64,000 bases of DNA. It comes from Actinernus sp. WN-2022 (lineage: Eukaryota > Cnidaria > Anthozoa > Actiniaria > Actinernidae). Made by a program: the position numbers and the translations under genes. The notes beneath the pieces are model-generated. The model worked only from the letters and a program-made list of their open reading frames with translations. It searched no databases and was not told where the DNA came from. Shown here in pieces: positions 11,947 through 22,835 of this stretch. Location of the stretch: positions 133,449,593-133,513,592 of the forward strand of contig JAOWCC010001634.1 in the NCBI GenBank assembly GCA_030867875.1. Direction: 5' to 3'. Positions within the stretch are counted from its first letter, which is position 1, and the number at the start of each line of letters is the position of its first letter.

Positions 11947-13149
11947 CCATAACGAGCCTCGGTGAACCGGATGTTAAAAAATATTCGAGGTCCGGTTGCT
12001 ATGGAGTGACGTCATAGGCCTGCTGAATTGCTTTCGTCGTATTTTATTTGCGGTTTTATTATAACAGCGCTTGGTAATTCCTTTATCGGTTTACATACAC
12101 ACTCGCCTGTGGTGCGAGGATGCCTGTTTAGTTTTAGAGGCTGGACTTGGACTAAATTTTGACATCATCCCGTTGCATCCGGTTGGAATTTTCTTGCTAA
12201 GATCGCTAATCCGTCTGTAGTTTGTAGTTCTAAGAACTGGTGTGTTCTCAATTCGAAGATCTGCGGTATTCCTGTTGAAAACTTAATGTCAAGGAGCTCT
12301 TTAGTAGCTAATTTTCCTGAAGAGTTCGCCAAAGTCCAGTTATCTGATCTTGAAAATGGCGGGCTTTCTGATCGACGAGTGTTCAAAGATCAAGGAAGTC
12401 TTAGCATTGCCTCTACGTTTGGTGTTGTTGTTGCCGCCATATTGGTACAGAAATTGAACTCAAACCCAAGATAATACAGCTGATATCAATGCACTAAAAC
12501 TTGGTGGCGATCGACTCGAAACACCAACTGCATCGGCAACGTCAACAACTGTCCCTGAGCCGTCATTTAATAATGTATAGTAAATATAGATCAACAAGAA
12601 GAGGAAAACAGAGAGCTCAAAGTTGCTCTCGAAGCTGCCATGTACCAAGTATCATGCCTTCGAGATGAAATTGAGAACGTTCACAAGCGATCTGACGTGA
12701 GGACAGCGATGATAAGGGGTAAGCGAATACTTCAATCTTTTTATTGAGATGAATTAAATTGGTTCTCAGATACATACTAAACTGCAGTGTGTGTGTCAGT
12801 GTGCTCCACTGACCTAGGCTGTGGACACTTACAACTTACATGATTGAAGGTGGTTTTTGTGTCATTGATGCGACTGATTATGATTGTTTTTATTTATGTA
12901 TTTATTTAGAGGAATACTAACACCCCAATCCTTCTCAACAAGAATCAAGTATAAGGCTGTTTGAAATTAATGAGAAATGCAATAGACATCAAGCCTTTGC
13001 CAGACAGTGGTCCTCAAGGTTATCAAGTCAACCTTTCTGCTGCAGTTGCTTGGGCAGCGAGGGAGACCAAGCTGCATCAGCCTGATAGACATGCCAACTC
13101 TAGAAGTCCATCTAAAACTTGATTTGTTGACAAACTTGATTGAATGTGT

Positions 13150-14145
13150 GATAAAAAAACTAGGTCTGTGTTCTATAACCTTTCTGGTTCACCCAGGTTG
13201 GAGTCCTGGCATCACCGTATGCCTGAGCTCTTCTGGGATATGGAACACAACTTTCTATTATTTTTGAAATGTGCGATGAAAAACTAGGCCTGCATGATTG
13301 TGTTCTATATCCTTTCTGGTTCACCCAGGTTGAAGTCCTGGCATCACTCGAGCGCTTCTGGGATATTGAACACAACTTTCTATTATTTTTTAAATGTGTG
13401 ATGAAAAACTAGGTCTGTGTTCTATATCCTTTCTGGTTCACCCAGGTTGAAGTCCTGACATCACCGTATGCCTGAGCGCTTCTGGGATATGGAACACAAC
13501 TTTCTATTATTTTTGAAATGTGCGATGAAAAACTAGGTATGTGTTTCCTTATTCTTTCTGGTTCACCCAGGTTGAAGTCCTGGCATCATTCGAGCGCTTC
13601 TGGGATATTGAACACAACTTTCTATTATTTTTGAAATGTGTGATGAAAAACTAGGTCTGTGTTATATATCCTTTCTGGTTCACCCAGGTTGAAGTCCTGA
13701 CATCAGCGTATGCCTGAGCGCTTCTGGGATATGGAACACAACTTTCTATTTTTTTTAATGTGCGATGAAAAACTAGGCCTGCATGATTGTGTTCTATATC
13801 CTTTCTGGTTCACCCAGGTTGAAGTCCTGGCATCACCGTATGCCTGAGCGGTTCTGGGATATGGAACACAACTCATTTATTATTTTTGAAATGTGCGATG
13901 AAAAACTAGGTCTGTGTTCTATATCCTTTCTGGTTCACCCAGGTTGAAGTCCTGGCATCACCGTATTCCTGACCGCTTCTGGGATATGGAACACAACTTT
14001 CTATTATTATTTTTTATGTGCGATGAAAAACTATGTCTGTGTTCTATATCCTTTCGACTGGTTCACCAAGGTTGGAGTCCTGGCATCACCGTATGCCTGA
14101 GCATTTCTGGGAACACAACCTTATACCTAGTGAGGCAGGCTACCT
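13150..14145. repeat. Minisatellite, 8 units of ~124 bp
   Basis: Units begin near 13150, 13275, 13400, 13524, 13642, 13764, 13897 and 14022. Each contains GATGAAAAACTAGGTCTG, GGTTCACCCAGGTTGAAG and CTTCTGGGATATGGAACACA. Units differ by substitutions and short indels; a CATGATTG insertion recurs in units 2 and 6. It belongs to the 2.7-kb inserted element. Confidence 0.93.
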
Positions 14146-14559
14146 AAAATAAGACTTGAAATCCCGAGTTAGATTTTACAACAGAATTGATTTTTTTTTC
14201 AGCATTGCAAGGAGCTCAAAGTCTAACCTTTTTTGCACCAAATATTCTAAAAATATTACGAATTACAATATTTCCGCACTGCAATGATCACGAGTTGTTT
14301 AAAACCGTGGCCGAAGGGAGAGAATCATCGTTGCTCAACCAGTCAATCTCAAGCCAGTTTTGGCTGCTCAACTGAAGTTCAATGAACAAAGCTATCTTCG
14401 TATTCCTTTAAGAATAGGACGTCTGGAGTGACGATTGAAATCTTAGTTAAAACGCACCCAACACTTACGGATTATGACACATAGGCGTGAAGCCCGACAC
14501 ATTCGGTAGATCACCAGCAAGACTTCGTTTAGACTGGAATGCTAAGTCTTACTGGGGTC

Positions 14560-14600
14560 CCCGCAGAGATCGCGGACTTGTAGTCCGCGATCTCTGCGGG
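14560..14600. repeat. Perfect 19-bp hairpin with 3-base loop
   Basis: CCCGCAGAGATCGCGGACT at 14560-14578 pairs exactly with 14582-14600; the loop is TGT. It is GC-rich in an AT-rich setting and lies 50 bp inside the right end of the 2.7-kb element. Confidence 0.95.
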
Positions 14601-14639
14601 ATATTGTAGCTACTTTTTGGTTCAGTACTAAGAGAGCGC

Positions 14640-15300
14640 AGCTCGTTATGAATCAGGACCCTACAGGAGATGTCTGTTGAGTGAGTCATCGTTAAAGACT
14701 GCACTACAATCGAGAACGACTCGGATCTGCTCCGGTTTCTTTGTATGGTACACATCGAAATGCGGGAGGTACAAGAACGACAAAGGTAACTGGGAGATGC
14801 CACTCCCTTTTAAGACTGACGAAATTAGCTTACCAGACAACCGTGATCAGTGTGTGAAGAGATTACTCTGTTTAATAAGGAAACTTATGCGGAATGACAT
14901 GGTGTGCAAAGCCATCGAGTTTATGCTAGCCGCGTACCAAAAGAACAACTCCAAACTACCCCAGGCAAAGTATGGTGGTACCTTCGCTTAGGAGGGTGTT
15001 AAGCGTCGATCTTACGTTGACTCGACTTGTTCGATTCTGTCCCGCGGATATTACGACTGTGGTGTAACTCACTATAGTCCAACTGCATCATTTCTTTTAT
15101 CTTGGATTCGTCACATCCTTATTCGGAGACTCCGTAGTGGATGAGATAAGAGTACTGTTCGAGTGGCTGTTACTAGCAGGCCTGCAACGAATGTTTTGGA
15201 CGTTTTCTCTCGTTACGGCTACACGATTGACTGTTGTGCAATTTTGGTCATTGTTTTATACATCAAGGCACGCACGTCCAATGATTGTCCACTCAGGTAC
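14640..15300 (-). pseudogene. BEL pol middle part with a local inversion
   Basis: On the minus strand, WTIIGRACLDV and NRVAVTRENVQN (about 15290-15170) are the pol block after the protease. At 14760-14640 the minus strand reads WYLPHFDVYHTKKPEQIRV then CSA and SLNRHLL, the start of the BEL reverse transcriptase. The block that should lie between them (NWEMPLPFKTDEISLPDN, RLLCLIRKLMRND) is at about 14785-14960 on the plus strand. The simplest reading is an inversion of about 200 bp inside pol. A stop replaces the Gln of the LLQGPD-like motif. Confidence 0.75.
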
Positions 15301-15305
15301 ATTAA

Positions 15306-15955
15306 GGCCTGGGTCTCAATCTTTTCCAAAATGGCCGCCATAAATCAAGAGGGGGTGGTCTATCTCTTCGTGCTTGTAAGTTGTTTTCATGGCACTTTGA
15401 CAGATTCGATAAAGGAACGAAGCTAACAATTTCTAGTGACAGTTTCCATGAAAACATGTAATGTGACCTTTGAACTTTAACTTTAAGGAAATTTGAAAAA
15501 AGCCTCGGGGAGGAAGGTTGAGAGTTTTAATGTGGCGGGTATTTTTCTGTAATTCATTCAGGGTTAGTGCATACTTTCTTGGTCCAACTAGAACGGTTGG
15601 AAACTGATTTTAAGAGGAAGGCCAATTAAGGTAAATGTGAAATTTGATACCCTCAAGTTTCAACGAATTCCACGATGTCTAGTTGGGCTGAAAAACTACA
15701 TGGTAAACTGCATTAGTTCCACCAGTTTTAATTCTGACCTTTGTGCGCTCTACTTTCCTCCCGAAGCCTTCTATCATATTTTCTTGAAAATTAGATCAAA
15801 GGTCACAGGGTTCGTCGCTATGGCAACGATCTTTGCCAGAACGTTAAAATGTGGACTCTACATGAGATATAGTGAACTCCATCTTATCGGGTACAACCAA
15901 ACGAAAGTAGATCACCCATTTACTTCTAAGGGTGTGGTCATTCTTGACCCAGGCC
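15306..15955. mobile_element. 650-bp MITE with TTAA target duplication
   Basis: Ends GGCCTGGGTC and GACCCAGGCC, flanked on both sides by TTAA (15302-15305, 15956-15959). It interrupts BEL pol between the LGW-like block (EYKFGCSGI, right) and WTIIGRACLDV (left); removing it and one TTAA rejoins a typical BEL sequence. TTAA duplications occur in piggyBac and Kolobok families; which one is not determined. No transposase is encoded. Confidence 0.82.
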
Positions 15956-15959
15956 TTAA

Positions 15960-16372
15960 TATACCCGAGCATCCAAATTTGTATTCTTCTGCCCAAGGTT
16001 CATCTTCTTTACCGTATATAATATGCAGTGGCTGGAAGGCGGTTGCAACATTGCGTCCAATTGACATGCCGATCTCTATTACAGGTCGATTGTGAATATG
16101 GTGGGCGATTTCGCTTAGGTGACTCCATTGCTTAGCTATGTCTGGTGTTGCAATGTCGTCCTGATTGGCCGGAATCTGGTCTTGTAAGTAAGCGTATTAA
16201 GGAACATTGATATAGGCTGGTGGTGACCATCCTGGATGCCTAGACCATTTACTTCGTTAGTACGAATACTGTTTATGCCTACAATTGTATTGACTTCAAG
16301 CGTGACTTCTTGGCCCTTTGCATGTAACTGATCTAGAAGTGAGTCGGGAACGAAAACGACCGCGTAGACGGA
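15960..16372 (-). pseudogene. BEL protease region
   Basis: Minus-strand pieces read VYAVVFVPDSLLDQL near 16350 and IGMSIGRNVATAF then IIYGKEDEPWAEEYKFG at 16080-15970. The latter is the block that follows the aspartyl protease in BEL pol. Stops interrupt the frame, and a canonical DSGS protease motif was not seen. Confidence 0.6.
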
Positions 16373-17750
16373 TCATCTAACGCCGCGTAAGTAGGAATTC
16401 GCAGTGTGGGACTCTCTTGGTGGAAAACCTGAAGGAGGACTATTCTGGCGCATGAACGTGCTTGACTGGCTTTGACCACAGACTTGTATGTAGGCAGAAC
16501 TGGTTACATTCGAGTCACTGATTACATCATGCTTCGCTGGATCATGTAGGACGGTGGCATGTTTCCGTGTACACAGTTTACACTCGCGTTTGTCTTGGTT
16601 ACAATTCTTGGCGATATGTACATGTTTGTCTGTGCTTACACACTTGAAGCAAATTATATTCTTCATCAAGAACTCCTGTCGTTGATCGAAACTCAACTTC
16701 TTAAGCTGTTCACATTCATCCATAGCATGAGAGCTTTTCTTGTGGTAGAATCAGAATACGAATGGTGCAGCGTTAGTGTCTGTTTGTTGGTCTTCAGCTG
16801 TTTTTTGGCGGAGGAGATTGGTTGGGTTCACTGGAAGATGATGCTAAGGTAGTAGCTGAAGAGTTCTGGAACCCTCGGTGTGTGGGACGACCAAGGAATC
16901 TGGTAAACTCTGATGTATTTTTTACACTGGTCTCTGATGTTTGTGTAATTTGCGGTATGTTCATCCGCTCGGCCTCATAGCTCACACGCGCGACAAATTC
17001 TTTGAATGAGGGGAAGGCACCTTTACAATTTTGTCTTTGAAGTTTAATCACCTTGTCAGACCACTTCGACTTCTTCAAGCTGTTGTTGAATTGTTAACTG
17101 TTCCAGCTTCTTCTTTTTTGTCTGCAATGGCTGCTGTAAATTTCAACTTTCCCAATATAAGTAAGGCTGCTTTCTTAGCTTGCACATCGACGAGAATTTC
17201 CCTACGCGATGATGTGCTCGATATATATGGGATCCGTGCGAGGAAATAGATCCTATATCTTCATGACAAATCTGTTGCAAATAGATCTGGGCGGCGGCGT
17301 GAGTCGCCTGATAGGTATCGGTTAGGAACTTCTGGTTATTTGTAGCGTGTTGAATCTGAGCTGTGTCTTGTAGTAACTCAAAGGCTTGAACATTCATCAA
17401 ATTAAGGCTTGAACAGCACTGTTGGCTTCGATTGTCAACATCAACATTTCCTTTTTTATTTTATCTGAATCAAGATACGTGTTCATAATTGTTTCAAAGG
17501 TACACAGCTTGTTACGAAATTCTTTATCCTTTGCTAAGGCATTTTTACGTTTCAGTTCGGTGATATATTCTTGTACCTTAGCTGTCATGGTTCTGAATCG
17601 GGGTCCCTGTGTAATAAGGTTCTCTGAACTGCCATTAATCATTGACATTACTGGTAAAAAAGGAACATTTGTGGGCGAGATTATTGTTGTTTCTATGATT
17701 TCTGTGGCAGGATTGACTGTTGTCGTAATTTTATCTGACGCCATTTCCAT
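16373..17750 (-). pseudogene. BEL gag, frameshifted
   Basis: Gag packages element RNA into virus-like particles. The N-terminal part (17750-17397) is helix-rich (RKNALAKDKEFRNKL, MLTIEANSAVQALI). After a degraded stretch, 17078-16794 reads KSKWSDKVIKLQRQN, PSFKEFVARVSYEAERMN. The C-terminal part (16723-16373) has two zinc knuckles: CFKCVSTDKHVHIAKNC and CKLCTRKHATVLH. At least two frame breaks separate these parts. The identification rests on the order and the knuckles. Confidence 0.8.
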
Positions 17751-17822
17751 GTTATCTAGCTTTACTGTTGTGTGTCAGGTTCATAAGACTGAAATAATAT
17801 GCTAACTCGAGAACCAACGAAA

Positions 17823-18251
17823 TCACTTCTGGTTGAATATTATAAATTCACTGGGTAACGATTTGGCTTTCAAGCTGTCCACTTCTGAAGACAAATGACT
17901 TAGATTACATGCACTTAGCTGAGAATCCTGGAGACTTGTAGTTCCTCGCATCAAATGGAGAACCAAGAAGTAATCTTTGACTGTGCATGTAGCTGCCGCT
18001 GAGCTGAATACTGGAAAATCCTCACGATCTTCATACGATACTTTATTTAGACAAACTAAATCCGTGTACAAGTTCACACTATAAAGTCTGTCAATAACTA
18101 AGGTAAATAAGGAGATCAGGAACAAATATGTACCAATAAAAACGAAACATAAGGCCATACTTACGATTATTGTGAGAACTAATCGAAGAACTGGCTTACA
18201 AACTAAAACCTGACCTCGTGGAACCTCGTTCTGGTTCTGATATATCCCCAT
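17823..18251 (-). other. Unassigned 142-codon reading frame with two hydrophobic segments
   Basis: A minus-strand frame with two hydrophobic stretches (LTIIVSMALCFVFIG and LFLISLFTLVI) and no recognised domain. It lies upstream of BEL gag and could be LTR or leader sequence read by chance. Confidence 0.2.
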
Positions 18252-18370
18252 CGGCCGTGATCATTCGAACAAATATGAGGATTTGTTGAGCCATTTAGCG
18301 AACCGTGTCGGTCATTTAACAGAAAACCGTTGAAAACATACGATGACGTCACATGATTCTCACTGCCACA
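18250..18370 (-). repeat. Dispersed ~115-bp repeat, copy 2 (inverted)
   Basis: Inverted relative of 8590-8705, sharing ATGTGACGTCATCGTATG and the CGCTAAATGGCTC block. Confidence 0.7.
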
Positions 18371-18545
18371 GGGAGTCCGCGCGCGGGTGGGCTGCTTGTG
18401 GAACAACCGTGAAAGCGAGTGCTGGCTCGATCGTACCGCTACACTCGTACACTCAACTGATAAAAAAGAAAGGCTAATATCCGTCCAGCGCCGGTGTGAT
18501 CACAGATCGAGAAACCAGTTTTCAGCGTGGTATTCGGCCGCGGAG

Positions 18546-18697
18546 TAGCCTGCGTACTTTTTTTGAATGGCCGCCCGGCTTGGCCGAGCTGCGTAATTCT
18601 ATCTGGGTGCAAGCCAATAATTTGTCAGAGCGGGATGGCTCGCACCCAGACCGCATCTCGGCCAAGATGGCGGTCATTCAAAAAAGTACGCAGGCTA
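18546..18697. mobile_element. 152-bp Mutator-type MITE with perfect 9-bp TSD
   Basis: The ends are TAGCCTGCGTACTTTTTT and its inverse, arms of about 40 bp. The flanking duplication is GCCGCGGAG at 18537-18545 and 18698-18706. The right arm contains an AAGATGGCGG word (YY1-like). No coding capacity. It shares the terminal TAGCCTGC with the 523-bp element. Confidence 0.92.
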
Positions 18698-18706
18698 GCC
18701 GCGGAG

Positions 18707-20394
18707 GAATGGAGGCAGTCCGGAAATTACGAAAGTCTTGCAATGCGCCACTTTGGAAAAGAGTAGGGATTGGGGCGAGGGTGATCTCGCAAAGGCGCTT
18801 GGGATCGTTACAGGGGACACACATCGTACAGAATATACAAACAAACACGGCGAATATCGCAATTAACTCCTCCAATACAAGCAGAGAAAGTGAAATAAAT
18901 TTAAAAGAAGGCACTGTACCAGAAGCAAAGCTCAACAGAAGTGTCCAGAAATGTGGGTTCATAAAAGGCAACTTATTTAAAGCAGAGCAAATAAGTGAAA
19001 ACTACCGAGGAACGAGCAGCAGTAAAGCGAAGCTGTGTGGCCGAATGCTACGATCCGAACACGTTTCCTACGTTTCCCATTATCATGGATTTATGATTTT
19101 AAAGTTGTACCTTGTAACTTTAAACAGGCCCTGTTCTGTTCTTGGGATTGTAGGATGAAGAACCAGAAGGAGTTGGCATGTAATCAATCGCTACAAATAC
19201 AAGTCACCCTAGCGAACTCCAAGAATCAAGTGTTTCAACGTTTCCCAACGTAACATCAGTGATTTATTGGAGATTGGAGATAATAACTGGAGATATCAAC
19301 TGTATATATCTATGCTATTGCTTAATCCTGTGGCTCCCTTAAGGGAATAATTCCTAGACGATATTTCTTTTTAACAAATTTAACTCCGCTTCGCGCTTCC
19401 CGTCCGAGGTGTAAGACACATTTTCTTTTCTTTGTAAGGGACTGGTCATTAAATAGAGGGAGGCTGGTGCAAATGAAAAACGCCATGCTCACTTTCCCCT
19501 TTTCTCCCTCTTGGTGACCCTAACGTTTCCAAAAATAAACAACTTTCCAAACATTTTGGAGCAACTTGTGGAAGGCCTAGTTGAGATGATTGTATTGGAC
19601 ATCACTCAGTCGTAGTGCTAATAGGACATGTATGACTTATGAAGGATGTGCCGCGATACCGGTTTGAGCTCATGCAATTAAAATTTGTGGCAATCTTGGT
19701 TGACTTTTAACAGTGACATTGAATTCTAGGTCAATTTTTAAAATTTCGGAATGCTAATCCGTATTTTTTGCAAAGCGGGTCCGGTTCTGGAGCCGACGCA
19801 GAGACATATCCACTTTATTAGCTCATTGTACAGCACATAGTACATTGGAGTGTATAGCTAAGAAGTTTTACTTTGCAAACAGTCGTGTAATAAAATTGAT
19901 ATGTATTAATATAGCACAGGAGAGACTTTGCCACGCACATTTAAATACTAATTAGGGATCTTCTTAGATCTCATATACAAGTCATGACGTACTTTGCTGC
20001 TAAATGAGCTACTTCCATGGGCGTATTTATGACTAGTTTGAATAATTGTTCATCAGATATATATTAACTTGTTTTGACTGTTGATGTAATTTCAAGGTTG
20101 CGAAGAAAATCGTTCCTTATCGTATCATATGTTTCGCAATTGACAATACGGGTTTGGTGAAGGACCCGTAACTGTAGGCAGTGATTGCTTATTCTAAGTC
20201 AGTTAAAACAAACCTATACTTGATATTAGTAGAGACAGGTGTTGTTTTTTGGTGTAGATGAAATATAATCAATACTTAAAATGGTCCTTCAGGCGTTTCT
20301 TTTAAGAAAGAATAAACTGAAACTCTATCTTTACAGCATATCCCCACTTCCGGGGCCCTGAATTAGATTGTAAAACACAATTTTGTCTTTCTAG
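18707..20394. other. Gene-free stretch upstream of the first visible host exon
   Basis: No domain or repeat is recognised. If the methyltransferase has an upstream exon it could lie here or left of it, because the exon at 20395 begins with a splice acceptor. I could not identify a convincing upstream exon or promoter. Confidence 0.35.
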
Positions 20395-20595
20395 GCCTCT
20401 GGTCAAGAATCGTCATGAACAACGAACAACAAGGGAAGAAGGAAGCCGCAAGTATCGTGATGACCAACATTATCGAATATCGAGCCGTTGTCGAGAAAGC
20501 CAAGATAGAAGACGAGAAGAACAGATATGAGAATTTTAAAGATAGAAAAGACAATGGAGTGTACACTATGGACACGTGGAAATCAGTTAGTCACG
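20395..20595 (+). CDS. CmcI-family methyltransferase, exon A (first visible)
   Basis: First visible coding exon of a CmcI-type gene (cephalosporin hydroxylase/rhamnosyl O-methyltransferase family). The acceptor TTTCTAG ends at 20394 and the donor CACG|GTAAGC at 20596. It can start at ATG 20415 (MNNEQQGKKEAASIVMTN), but the frame is open back to the acceptor (LWSRIV), so translation may start in an unseen upstream exon. The peptide is charged and helical and ends TWKSVSHG, the lead-in to the catalytic domain. The intron phase is 1 and matches the next exon. Codon quality is clean, unlike the surrounding repeats. These enzymes are SAM-dependent O-methyltransferases in bacteria; the animal substrate is unknown. 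There is no evident signal peptide in the visible part. Confidence 0.8.
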
Positions 20596-21312
20596 GTAAG
20601 CCGCCCAGTCACGATTGCGTGATATATATACTTTATTTTCTTTACTCTGTACCAAAAATAACTTATTTATACTCTAACCCTTACTTTCGTACGTAGAAGG
20701 CACCGAAACGCTTGTCTAGATGTGAACAATAAGGGAACAACATGCCTTTTGGAGGACATATTGTGTTTTTCCTGCTCGCATCGTACCGTTTGCGGCCCTG
20801 GTATAGCGAGAGACGTACATGTAAATGGTACTACTATGCGGGCTGAAAAAAAAACAATTTATGCCGATACGTCCCTCCTATGTATGAAGTTACCCAAGTA
20901 GGATGTGCGTGATATGTGCGTTTGGTAAGCTCGGTTCACAATTACGTGAGGGTTTAATAACAAATGACCTAACATTTTATTTATTTTAGTTGTATATTAA
21001 CCTTATATTACTAATCAGTGAAGGTGGGGCAACAAAAAACGCCACACATGTCCTATAAGGCAAAAATAGATAGAGATAAATTACCAGGAGGCAGGCAGCC
21101 AACAGCTAGGGGAAGGCGGTGAGAAAATTGAAGTACTCATTAGTGCACTAAAAGAGGTAGATATCAGTATTCTCGTGCCTAGATACTCAGATCAGAATGC
21201 TTGTTCTCTTGCGTCATCGGTTACTGGTTTTACCGGTTTAAGAGCTGTCACACTCGTGGCTCCGATAATATTCAGATGTCTCGACATAAATTCAGTTATT
21301 ATAAGTAATAGT

Positions 21313-21458
21313 ATGACATGAGGGAAATTAGTGATTTTAATTTTAAAATTTCTCCGAGAGCCGAGGAAGATTTATAGAAGACCAGACGTCGCAGACTTTT
21401 ACAGATCCTCCCGAGGCTCGAGGGAAAATTTAATCACTATAAATTTCCCGAAATGTCA
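21313..21458. repeat. Imperfect ~145-bp foldback repeat
   Basis: The left arm GACATGAGGGAAATTAGTG and the right arm AATTTCCCGAAATGTC are inverted imperfect copies of about 50 bp with indels. It looks like a decayed small MITE. No TSD could be fixed. Confidence 0.45.
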
Positions 21459-22042
21459 TCATATCACTTTGTAATAGTAATATCACCGAGGAACGGAACA
21501 AATCCCTGAGATGTTTAGTTTTCGTGCCTAAACTAAAGACGTCGCAGTTGAGTTACTTTCGAAAACGTTTTGTTATTATGCCTGATTGAGCGCCATACAT
21601 TCATCTGAAAAAATGTTAAAACAGTCGAGAAAAATATGTAATATACGAGAAAAATATGTAATATACGAGAAGAAAATATCTGGACACAAAGTTAAAGCAG
21701 TTGAAGCTTCCCAACCTCCTCCCCCCATTTCAATGTTGGTTGTGAATGAATTGTAGATTGAAAGTCCACCTAAACAACACTGAGGAGAGGGAGATGTGGT
21801 TATTAAAGAACATTCTCTAAAAGCGAGTGGTGTCTCAAATTATTTTGCAGATGATTGTATTTGAAGATTCTTTAAGAAATCGGCTGCAGAATCTAGAGAA
21901 ATAAGAGATATCTAGCTAAACTTGGCAGGCGGTTTTATTGTTGGAATATATATATCGTGTGTCCAGATTGACATCCATGCTTGCTTAATGACGTCACAAT
22001 GACGTTATGAAGATAACATCTGGAGCATTGAATGAAAATGAC

Positions 22043-22355
22043 TCTGAACTCTGAATCTCTAACGAAGCCTGAAACAACCATGGGGGATGATCAAAGCTGG
22101 GACCCGGCTAATCCACAGATCGAATTGGAATTTAGCGTGTTGGTTTTTTCGGAGGGAGAAAAACTGGAGAACCTGGAGACTAACACTCGGAGCAAGTGCG
22201 AGATACCAACAAACTCAACTCACATATGGCGCCGTGTCCGGGAATCGAACCTGGGCCACAGAGCTGAGAGGTGAAGCGCTTAACCACTGCGCCACCCCGG
22301 CTCCCCTAAAGAAATAGTGTTGTTTATTTAAGTCGTAAAAATAATACTCTTTGCA
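22043..22355 (-). mobile_element. tRNA-derived SINE (copy 1)
   Basis: On the minus strand a tRNA-like head at about 22310-22235 has box A (GGTGGCGCAGTGGTTAAGC) and box B (GGTTCGATTCCCGG), followed by an unrelated body. The region is flanked by an 18-bp direct repeat with one mismatch (22025-22042, 22356-22373; core GCATTGAA). It lies in intron 1 of the host gene in the opposite sense. A second, split copy is at about 56965-57575. Confidence 0.82.
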
Positions 22356-22439
22356 GCATTGAAAGAAAATGACAGTAAAGTACTTAAATATTTCGAAAAA
22401 AGACGATCTTTGCAGTATTGGGGCTTATTTTAATGCGCC

Positions 22440-22835
22440 GTCCAGACAGCCAAACGAAAACTCGAGAAAGCTTGGAATTCATTGTTAAAACTGATGCTTG
22501 AAGTGGCACTCCGCAGCACAGTCGTCCATGAATAGACGTATGCGCGCACTTCGTCTCTGCACTACGAACCACCCGCATCCGGAGAGTCCTTAGCCATCAG
22601 GAGACGCAGGCGCGACTCAAGAAAAAGCAGAGTAACCAAAAGGCGTACTACGACAAATCAGCTGTGATGATGGAGCCACGGCCGACGGGCAAGACTGTCC
22701 GAATCAAGCAGGAAGGCGTAAAGAAACCTGTAACGTTGATCGAACAAGCAGATACACCCCGGAGCTATATTATTGAGACCCCCGATAGAGCCGTCATCGC
22801 CGAAATCGGAAACATATTTTAAAGGACGGCAATAC
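22440..22835 (+). pseudogene. Gypsy integrase C-terminal remnant
   Basis: Plus-strand frames read VQTAKRKLEKAWNSLLKLML near 22445 and KQSNQKAYYDKSAVMMEP, then TPRSYIIETPDRAVI up to stop 22821. These match the region after the integrase core of Gypsy-type elements, where an AYYD block is followed by an RSYIVET-like block. Frameshifts separate the pieces. Upstream pol is missing. Confidence 0.65.

Larger units (their letters stand above)
11948..14650. mobile_element. 2.7-kb element with 10-bp TIRs, minisatellite core and terminal hairpin
   Basis: The segment lies exactly between two halves of the BEL reverse transcriptase (RVVLDCSA...GPD on its right, NSLIGVL on its left), so it is an insertion. 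Its ends are CATAACGAGC (11948-11957) and GCTCGTTATG (14641-14650), a perfect 10-bp inverted pair. It carries an 8-unit 124-bp tandem array (13150-14145), a 19-bp perfect hairpin at 14560-14600 near its right end, and an exon-like coiled-coil stretch at about 12590-12717 (EEENRELKVALEAAMYQ) followed by GTAAGC. No transposase is seen. A hairpin near one end plus an internal minisatellite resembles non-autonomous Helitron/Helentron elements, but I see no canonical CTRR end. Confidence 0.65.
9550..17750 (-). mobile_element. BEL/Pao LTR-retrotransposon body, multiply interrupted
   Basis: Reading leftwards from 17750 the minus strand carries gag with CCHC-type knuckles, a protease region, reverse transcriptase, RNase H, an H2C2 integrase zinc finger and an integrase core, the order of BEL/Pao elements. 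It is interrupted by a TTAA-flanked MITE (15306-15955), a small inversion (about 14785-14990), a 2.7-kb element (11948-14650) and an L2 LINE tail (about 11178-11590). I could not find direct-repeat LTRs at either side, so the exact element ends are unknown. Confidence 0.85.

Noticed and set aside
13150..14145. Possible CRISPR-like array
   Set aside because: Units are contiguous 124-bp repeats without unique spacers and lie in a eukaryotic transposon; the same reasoning applies to 22941-23345.
14187..14375. Second captured exon in the 2.7-kb element after a TTTTTTTTCAG acceptor
   Set aside because: No frame joins convincingly to the exon-like piece at 12590-12717 and no homology was recognised.
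15637..16095. 152-codon plus-strand frame
   Set aside because: It is antisense to BEL pol and crosses the edge of the TTAA-flanked MITE.
8505..18420. A single 10-kb DNA transposon bounded by the inverted 115-bp repeats
   Set aside because: The content is a BEL retrotransposon, the repeats are not at sharp element ends and no target duplication is visible; kept only as a finding.
18496..19158. 220-codon open frame on the plus strand
   Set aside because: It runs through the 152-bp MITE and its target duplication and shows no domain; judged a chance frame.
22235..22310. Functional tRNA gene
   Set aside because: The A and B boxes are present but the acceptor and anticodon arms do not fold as a normal tRNA, and a SINE body follows.
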